A stretch of 30,176 nucleotides of DNA from Methanobacterium sp. UBA410 (GTDB taxonomy: Archaea; Methanobacteriota; Methanobacteria; Methanobacteriales; Methanobacteriaceae): assembly GCA_002498385.1 (NCBI GenBank), contig DAHH01000006.1:12546-42721 (forward strand), in the 5' to 3' direction. Each line of letters opens with the position of its first letter. Within the stretch, counting starts at the first letter, position 1. The translations under genes were made by a program, and so were the position numbers. Of this stretch, positions 25,740 to 30,176 are shown in pieces. The notes beneath the pieces were generated by a model. That model made no database searches, was not told where the DNA came from, and was given only the letters and a program-made list of their open reading frames with translations.

Positions 25740-26888
25740 TCAATAATTTTTTCTCAAAACATTCAAAAATCTTACAATGTATGATGCTGGCGGCAAGAGC
25801 AGTTTTGGTGATGATTCATCCCATTCTTTGTTTGTTGGTGCAAACAGTGTTTTAAATAAATCTTTAACCCTGTCAAGCATGTTTTCGCGGATTTTTAAAC
25901 GCAGAACAGCCATCTGAAATATGTTCTCTGGATCAGAACTGAAGATCCTCTTTTCAACTTTAAAAACCAGATCCTGAACCTCATCAGATTTTAGATCTTC
26001 TAAAACAGTATCAGGAAGTTCTAAATCAAATAGATCCACAGCCAAAGCCATATTAACCTTTAAAACGCGTTCAATTCCCAGTTCACCAGATTTCTCTTTT
26101 AAATAATCCCAATCCATTTCATGGGACTTTACCAACATTGAAATATCACATATCCAGGACAAACGCTCCCAATGATGTCCTGTAATATGTATACAAAATA
26201 CAAGAAGCATATTTTCAGGTTTAAGGCTTAAAACTTCTTTATTGTTTAATTTAACCCTTTCAAAATCTTCAAGAAACTTTGGATCCCCCGAAAGGGAGAA
26301 TGAAACTCCCTGGAACTGCCAATGAACTTCAACGTGCACGTTGGTTTCAGGGTTAAAAAACTTGTACTCCCTCTGGGATCTCAGAAATCTTCGCTGCATG
26401 AATCCGTTCAGTTCAAACTGGGGTTTGTATCCCTTAGAAATGAGGATTTCCTTGACCTTGAGCACGTTTTCTCTATCAACGAATATGTCCAGGTCGTCGA
26501 AATGTCTTAAAGAAATGTTTCCGTAGGCACGAATAGCAAGAACCGGTCCCTTATATGGTACGGCATTTATATTCGCGGATTCCAACAATTTCAATATTTT
26601 TAAAAGTTCTCCAAATAAAAATAGGTTTCTACGAACGTTCACATCAAAGCTCTTCTTTAAATCATTTAAAATAGTTCCAGGAACTTCTTCTGGAAAACCC
26701 TTTAGATTCCAGTAAAGTAACTGTGTTAACCTATGCTGGGATGCTTTCTGGGTTAAATTTTCCCAGTCCACTCCTTGGAAAAGTTTTAATATTTTATCTT
26801 TAACTTGGGGGTCCTGGTTTCTGGTAGATAAAAGAAGTATTCTGTCTTCATCACATATTTTAAAACCGTGATCCCCTTTATAAGTCAC
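25740..26888 (-). CDS. Nucleotidyltransferase-family protein in lasso peptide locus
   Basis: A 382-aa protein of the large nucleotidyltransferase family NTP_transf_5 (PF14907-like). Residues about 106-140 hold the core INAVPYKGPVLAIR, then LRHFDDLDIFVD with metal ligands near D132 and D134; HVEVHWQF follows at about 182-189. Proteins of this kind recur in lasso peptide clusters of Bacillota, where they are thought to tailor the peptide, though the reaction is not settled. Here it starts 77 bases after the precursor stop. GTG at 26888 is chosen because of the ribosome site AGGGGAT 5 bases before it. Possible substrates are the Ser-rich tail of the core or a separate small molecule. Confidence 0.75.
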   Translation of the reverse strand: MTYKGDHGFKICDEDRILLLSTRNQDPQVKDKILKLFQGVDWENLTQKASQHRLTQLLYWNLKGFPEEVPGTILNDLKKSFDVNVRRNLFLFGELLKILKLLESANINAVPYKGPVLAIRAYGNISLRHFDDLDIFVDRENVLKVKEILISKGYKPQFELNGFMQRRFLRSQREYKFFNPETNVHVEVHWQFQGVSFSLSGDPKFLEDFERVKLNNKEVLSLKPENMLLVFCIHITGHHWERLSWICDISMLVKSHEMDWDYLKEKSGELGIERVLKVNMALAVDLFDLELPDTVLEDLKSDEVQDLVFKVEKRIFSSDPENIFQMAVLRLKIRENMLDRVKDLFKTLFAPTNKEWDESSPKLLLPPASYIVRFLNVLRKNY

Positions 26889-26965
26889 ATTATCCCCTAA
26901 AATATTTTAGATATTTTTCTTTGCATGAAAAAATTAAGCTTACCAAAAATAAAAAGAATTAAATT

Positions 26966-27091
26966 TTAACCCGATGATGATTGTATGCTTGCGTCTTGTC
27001 CCCAGTCACCGGCATTTCTTGTAATATCCTTTATATCTCCGTAAATTTTCATTTCAGGTTTTTCATAAAATTTTTTTTGGCGTTTTTTCAT
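26966..27091 (-). CDS. Lasso peptide precursor (A peptide), 41 aa
   Basis: A small gene between the cyclase and nucleotidyltransferase genes, on the same strand. The leader is Lys-rich and has Y9-E-K-P12-E-M14-K-I-Y-G18 then T24-R25, matching the lasso leader pattern Y-x2-P-x-[LM]-x3-G-x5-T-x exactly, with Thr at the penultimate leader position. Cutting after Arg25 gives the core NAGDWGQDASIQSSSG. Asp at position 8 could form an isopeptide bond with the Asn1 amine, an 8-residue macrolactam in the known 7-9 range, with an 8-residue tail. Cutting one residue later would give a 7-residue ring closed by the same Asp. Asn as first residue is unusual; Gly, Ala, Ser or Cys are more common. Ribosome site GGTGAT is at 27095-27100. 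Confidence 0.82.
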   Translation of the reverse strand: MKKRQKKFYEKPEMKIYGDIKDITRNAGDWGQDASIQSSSG

Positions 27092-27172
27092 TTTATCACC
27101 ACTCTAACTTTTTAATAATAATTAAACATATTTAAATGTTATGTTATAATCATAAATACTTAAACATTGGTT
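27092..27172 (-). promoter_or_regulatory. Internal promoter for the lasso precursor
   Basis: The 81-base gap after the cyclase gene contains ATTTAAATAT (27128-27137 on the minus strand), a TATA-like box that would start transcription near 27107, just before the GGTGAT ribosome site of the precursor. A separate promoter would let the precursor be made in excess of the enzyme, as is common for RiPPs. Confidence 0.4.
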
Positions 27173-29170
27173 TTATTTTTCATTTGATTCAAATTTTAGG
27201 TTAGTTTCACGCATCCACAAACATAAGATCGTCACCAACCAGATATCTGTAATATCTGCAAAGCTTATTATAGTATCAGCAATGCCTCCTTCCTCAACTT
27301 TGGATTTATACTTTTTGTAAATAATATTGAGTCGGTGCATGTCCACATAATCTTCGATTAGTCTTTTGTTATCATGAAAAGTCTTATCTATGAATTTTTT
27401 TTCCAAAAAAAGGTTTTTTTGAAGTGGTGGACTTAAATCTTGTTTAAAAAAACGCCATTGAACTTCTTCAGGCAAAATTCCGTCCATAGCCTTCCTTAAT
27501 ATGAATCTATCCCAACCAAACTTGTATTTCATTTCTGTTGGAATAGCATAACAAAATTCTACCACTCTTTTGTCAAAAAATGGATGTCTTGGTTCAATAG
27601 AAAAAGCTGCAGCTCTACTATCAATAATTTCTAGAATTTTTTGTTGATTATATGAGTTAATAATGTTATGGTGATCTTCTTTGGGAGTTTTACATTGCCT
27701 TTTGGAGTTATTGTAAAGTTCATCCAAGTACCTTTCAAGTTTTAATCTTTTCTTAAATTTTTTATTCAACAAAAGAAGGTCAGGTTTAAATCGGATATTA
27801 TTTTTTTTATTATAAAACTGTCTAAAACCTTTGTTCTTTAAAAATTCAGGAATAAGTGGAAAAATTACTTGTTTAACTAGAATATTAAAGAAACTTTTAT
27901 TGAATACAGTTTTAATGAAGACGCTTTCACTTTGTTTGTATACCCTTTTATTTTTCTTAAAATGAGATGAAGTACTCCTGATTTCTTTGAAAAGTTTTTT
28001 CCATTGAAATGTAACAGTAAGTTCCCGAAAATAATTTTTACCCTTTGAAATTACACTATCACCATTTTCACCAGTGAAAACTACGCGAATATTATTTTCA
28101 TGCATTTTTTTGTACAAATTCCACATTACTGACTCGTTTTGTGAACTAAATGGCCCGTCCCCACTCCATAAAATATTTTTTACCTGTTCCAAAGGGCTTA
28201 TACTACCCGCATGAACAAAATGAGGTTCGATTCCCCCTTTGTCAATGATTTTTTTAATGTAGTAACTTTCATCCGCATCAGGAAAATCTTCAAATATGAA
28301 TGAAAAAGTGCTTAATTTATTATGTGAATTTCTATTATTTTCCAGAATTTTGGCCACAGACATAATAGATGATGAATCCAAACCTCCACTCAACTCAAAA
28401 CCCACTGGAAATACACTCCTTAAACGACAATCAATTGCTTTAGCAAATATTTCATGAAATGCTTCAATGTAATCCTCTTCAGAATCCATTTTGACCTTTA
28501 AGTTTGGATCAAGCTCCCAATATTTTCTCAGTTTACTCCCATGTGATGATACTGTAATAGAATGTGCTGGGCTTAAACGAAATACATTCTTATAAAACGT
28601 AGAAATTTTATCATCAATTGAGATTAAATAAAAAGCCACTTTCAACTCATTTAATTCCTGGGGGACGTAAGGCAGACAAAACAACGCCTTAATTTCTGTC
28701 GCAAAGAAAAAGGCTTCATCTGATAAATAATAACAAAACGGTTTAACACCCATGTGGTCACGGGCACAAAAAAGCTGCTCCTTCTCAGGATCCCACACAG
28801 CAAAGGCAAAATCTCCAAGAAGCTTTTCTGGACAGTTTTCACCCCACATCTTGTAAGCTTCCAATATGAATGCACTGTCAGGTACATTTTCATTGTCTTC
28901 AAGTTTTAAAATGGGAGCAAGTTCTGCCCTGTTGTCTATGCGGGCATCTGCTGTGATGACCATCCCAGAGTTTTCATCTTTAAATGGAAGTCTCTCATGG
29001 AGAGATTCCTGAGTAGTATGGAGCATCTGATGGCCGAGGGCAACAGAACCATCAGACCAGACCCCTGATCCATCCTTGCCGCGGTGGGATAAGCTATCAT
29101 TCATTTTCTTTATCTGGTTGTGACCCACTTCACGACCGTTCCTGTAAAAAATTCCTGTGATGGCACTCAT
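27173..29170 (-). CDS. Asparagine-synthetase-like lasso macrolactam cyclase (C protein)
   Basis: A 665-aa protein with an N-terminal class II glutamine amidotransferase-like domain (about 1-200) and a C-terminal ATP-pyrophosphatase domain. The latter holds the PP-loop SGGLDSS (261-267) used to adenylate a carboxylate. The N-terminus begins MSAITGIF where glutamine-dependent enzymes have MC; the catalytic Cys2 is missing, so it cannot use glutamine. Loss of glutaminase together with an intact PP-loop is the hallmark of lasso cyclases (McjC type), which adenylate an Asp or Glu side chain and let the core N-terminus attack it. The precursor directly downstream supports that role. An asparagine or sugar amidotransferase role is unlikely without Cys2. 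Ribosome site GAAGGGA precedes the ATG at 29170. Confidence 0.85.
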   Translation of the reverse strand: MSAITGIFYRNGREVGHNQIKKMNDSLSHRGKDGSGVWSDGSVALGHQMLHTTQESLHERLPFKDENSGMVITADARIDNRAELAPILKLEDNENVPDSAFILEAYKMWGENCPEKLLGDFAFAVWDPEKEQLFCARDHMGVKPFCYYLSDEAFFFATEIKALFCLPYVPQELNELKVAFYLISIDDKISTFYKNVFRLSPAHSITVSSHGSKLRKYWELDPNLKVKMDSEEDYIEAFHEIFAKAIDCRLRSVFPVGFELSGGLDSSSIMSVAKILENNRNSHNKLSTFSFIFEDFPDADESYYIKKIIDKGGIEPHFVHAGSISPLEQVKNILWSGDGPFSSQNESVMWNLYKKMHENNIRVVFTGENGDSVISKGKNYFRELTVTFQWKKLFKEIRSTSSHFKKNKRVYKQSESVFIKTVFNKSFFNILVKQVIFPLIPEFLKNKGFRQFYNKKNNIRFKPDLLLLNKKFKKRLKLERYLDELYNNSKRQCKTPKEDHHNIINSYNQQKILEIIDSRAAAFSIEPRHPFFDKRVVEFCYAIPTEMKYKFGWDRFILRKAMDGILPEEVQWRFFKQDLSPPLQKNLFLEKKFIDKTFHDNKRLIEDYVDMHRLNIIYKKYKSKVEEGGIADTIISFADITDIWLVTILCLWMRETNLKFESNEK

Positions 29171-29699
29171 AAATTCAGTTCCCTTCTTAAATGTTTATGT
29201 ATGACTATCAGTTGCATAGTGAGTAAAATAGTTTTTCTGTCCTTGAAAATCTTTGTGAAAATATGAACAAAAAGTTGAGTTAAATGAGATGACATGAAGT
29301 TTTAAAATTTTTCAATACTATAAAAGTAAATTAGAATAATGTTCAACTTTTAAAATAAATAATCTAATTTAACATGTTTATTTTGAAATATTTTTGATAT
29401 ATATTCATTATAAAGATAACACTACAAAATTAAGGGATCGAATGAATTATCCTTACGATTATTCACATAGTTTCAAAATGTATGTGATTTTATTCACAAA
29501 AAATTGATTTGTTCTGCTAGATTTGTGAGTATTTTCACAAAAAACAGTTTCAAGACCCAAATGTTTATATGAACACCAGATATATACTTATTACAGAAAT
29601 TGTGAGTGTATTCACAGAATAATGACCCATCAATTAGACTGTGTGATTATATTCACAAAAATCGACATTTAAAAATATTTCACTGGGGGTGAAAATTTA
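29171..29699. promoter_or_regulatory. Divergent regulatory region with four dyad operators
   Basis: 529 gene-free bases between the lasso cyclase (minus) and the DUF11 gene (plus). A minus-strand TATA-like box ATACATAAACAT lies near 29188-29200. On the plus side are TATA-like TTTATATG (29563-29570) and ATATATAC (29580-29587), four palindromes (listed separately) and the ribosome site GGGGGTGA (29684-29691) before the ATG at 29700. A half-site TGTGA at 29254-29258 lies on the cyclase side. Confidence 0.55.
29483..29657 (+). promoter_or_regulatory. Array of four TGTGA-N6-TCACA palindromes
   Basis: Sites at 29483-29498, 29524-29539, 29601-29616 and 29642-29657 each read TGTGA, six AT-rich bases, TCACA. 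Three carry TTGTGA or TCACAA extensions. Centre-to-centre distances are 41, 77 and 41 bases. Two sites lie upstream of the TATA-like boxes and two downstream, as expected of looping or combined activation and repression by a dimeric regulator. The half-site resembles the bacterial CRP site, but the regulator here is unknown. Confidence 0.75.
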
Positions 29700-30176
29700 A
29701 TGGGTGAAAAATTTTTCAAAAAAGCAACTCTAATTGTGTTTACACTTTTTTTCGCTGTTGTGGTCTGCGGTGCAGCATCTGCAGCAAACGCTGATGTTCA
29801 GGTTAACCAGACAGTTAACAACACTGCCCCAAACTATGGGGACAACGTTAAATTTACAGACACAGTGTCAAACAATGGCCCAAGTAACGCAACAGGAGTT
29901 CAGGTGACAGATAAGTTACCTGCAGGCTTAATATATGTTTCAGATGATTCAAATGGAGCATACAATTATTCCACAGGGATCTGGAACGTTGGCAGTTTGA
30001 ACTATGGAACAACGAAATCACTCAATATAATAGCAAAGGTCAACAATACAGGGATCCTAAAAAATAATGCTTCAAAGACAGCTGAGAACGAGACAGACCC
30101 TAATTTGAACAACAATGCGCAACAAACAGTGCTAAACGTGCCAACGGCCGTTGATATAAATGTTAATCAGTATTTG
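29700..30176 (+). CDS. Secreted DUF11-repeat surface protein (5' part)
   Basis: The first 159 codons of a gene that continues past the window. Residues 1-28 are a signal peptide (MGEKFFKKATLIVFTLFFAV, then an Ala-rich cleavage site). Residues about 30-145 form one DUF11 domain: FTDTVSNNGPSNATGVQVTDKLPAGL, a WNVG.L..G strand and NNASKT, the usual pattern for these Ig-like repeats. A second unit appears to begin at the end (VDINVNQ). Such proteins are large cell-surface adhesins or S-layer-associated proteins in Methanobacteriales. The ribosome site GGGGGTGA 8 bases upstream fixes the start. Control probably involves the four palindromes upstream. Confidence 0.88.
   Translation, partial: MGEKFFKKATLIVFTLFFAVVVCGAASAANADVQVNQTVNNTAPNYGDNVKFTDTVSNNGPSNATGVQVTDKLPAGLIYVSDDSNGAYNYSTGIWNVGSLNYGTTKSLNIIAKVNNTGILKNNASKTAENETDPNLNNNAQQTVLNVPTAVDINVNQYL

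Noticed and set aside
27173..29170. Housekeeping asparagine synthetase AsnB
   Set aside because: Cys2 is absent and a lasso-type precursor lies directly downstream.
29254..29269. Fifth TGTGA-N6-TCACA site near the lasso cyclase promoter
   Set aside because: Only the first half matches; the second reads GAACA.
23170..29450. Shared 16-bp AGTAAATTAGAATAAT at 23170-23185 and 29325-29340, with GATATATA and GATCG further on, as flanks of the lasso locus
   Set aside because: The spacing between shared words differs by 18-27 bases and the words are AT-rich; too weak to call a repeat or attachment site.

Overview
The window looks like part of a methanogen chromosome, most likely a Methanobacterium-type member of the Methanobacteriales. 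The evidence is the large Asn/Thr-rich adhesin-like proteins with parallel beta-helix repeats, Ig-like and DUF11 domains; TATA boxes about 25 bases upstream of starts, several giving leaderless or near-leaderless mRNAs; GGTGA/GAGG ribosome sites; oligo-T ends; and a multi-PAS HisKA_2 kinase. This assignment is inferred from gene content. I see no rRNA, tRNA, CRISPR array or insertion sequence.

Layout. 1-3838: a possible gene tail, then a 1081-aa surface adhesin. 3839-5268: a HEPN/MNT (toxin-antitoxin type) pair bracketed by 40-bp direct repeats, with a diverged third copy upstream. 5932-8163: an orphan PAS histidine kinase. 8536-22982: a surface glycan locus. It holds a flippase, a polytopic membrane protein, at least three GT4 and two intact GT2 glycosyltransferases, an Alg13/Alg14-like pair, a hexapeptide acetyltransferase, a thymidylate-kinase-like P-loop protein, a membrane-anchored nucleotidyltransferase and a methyltransferase. 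Eight minus-strand genes from 22982 to 16971 are overlapping or nearly so and read as one operon. Much of 9896-21553 is visibly more AT-rich than its surroundings. The locus is bounded by two GT2 paralogs in the same orientation, one of which has lost its N-terminal catalytic half.

23372-23779: a small lipoprotein with an apparently non-ATG start. 23834-29170 (minus): the most notable system, a lasso-peptide-type RiPP locus. In transcription order it encodes an asparagine-synthetase-like cyclase lacking the glutaminase Cys, a 41-aa precursor at 26966-27091, a nucleotidyltransferase-family protein and an ABC exporter. The precursor has the lasso leader pattern Y-x2-P-x-M-x3-G-x5-T-x and a predicted 16-residue core NAGDWGQDASIQSSSG, which could close an 8-residue ring between Asn1 and Asp8. 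No gene for the leader-binding RRE protein (B1) or the leader protease (B2) is visible, so those steps must come from elsewhere in the genome or be done differently.

29171-30176: a divergent intergenic region with four TGTGA-N6-TCACA palindromes in two pairs of identical spacing, then the start of a second secreted DUF11 protein that runs off the window end.
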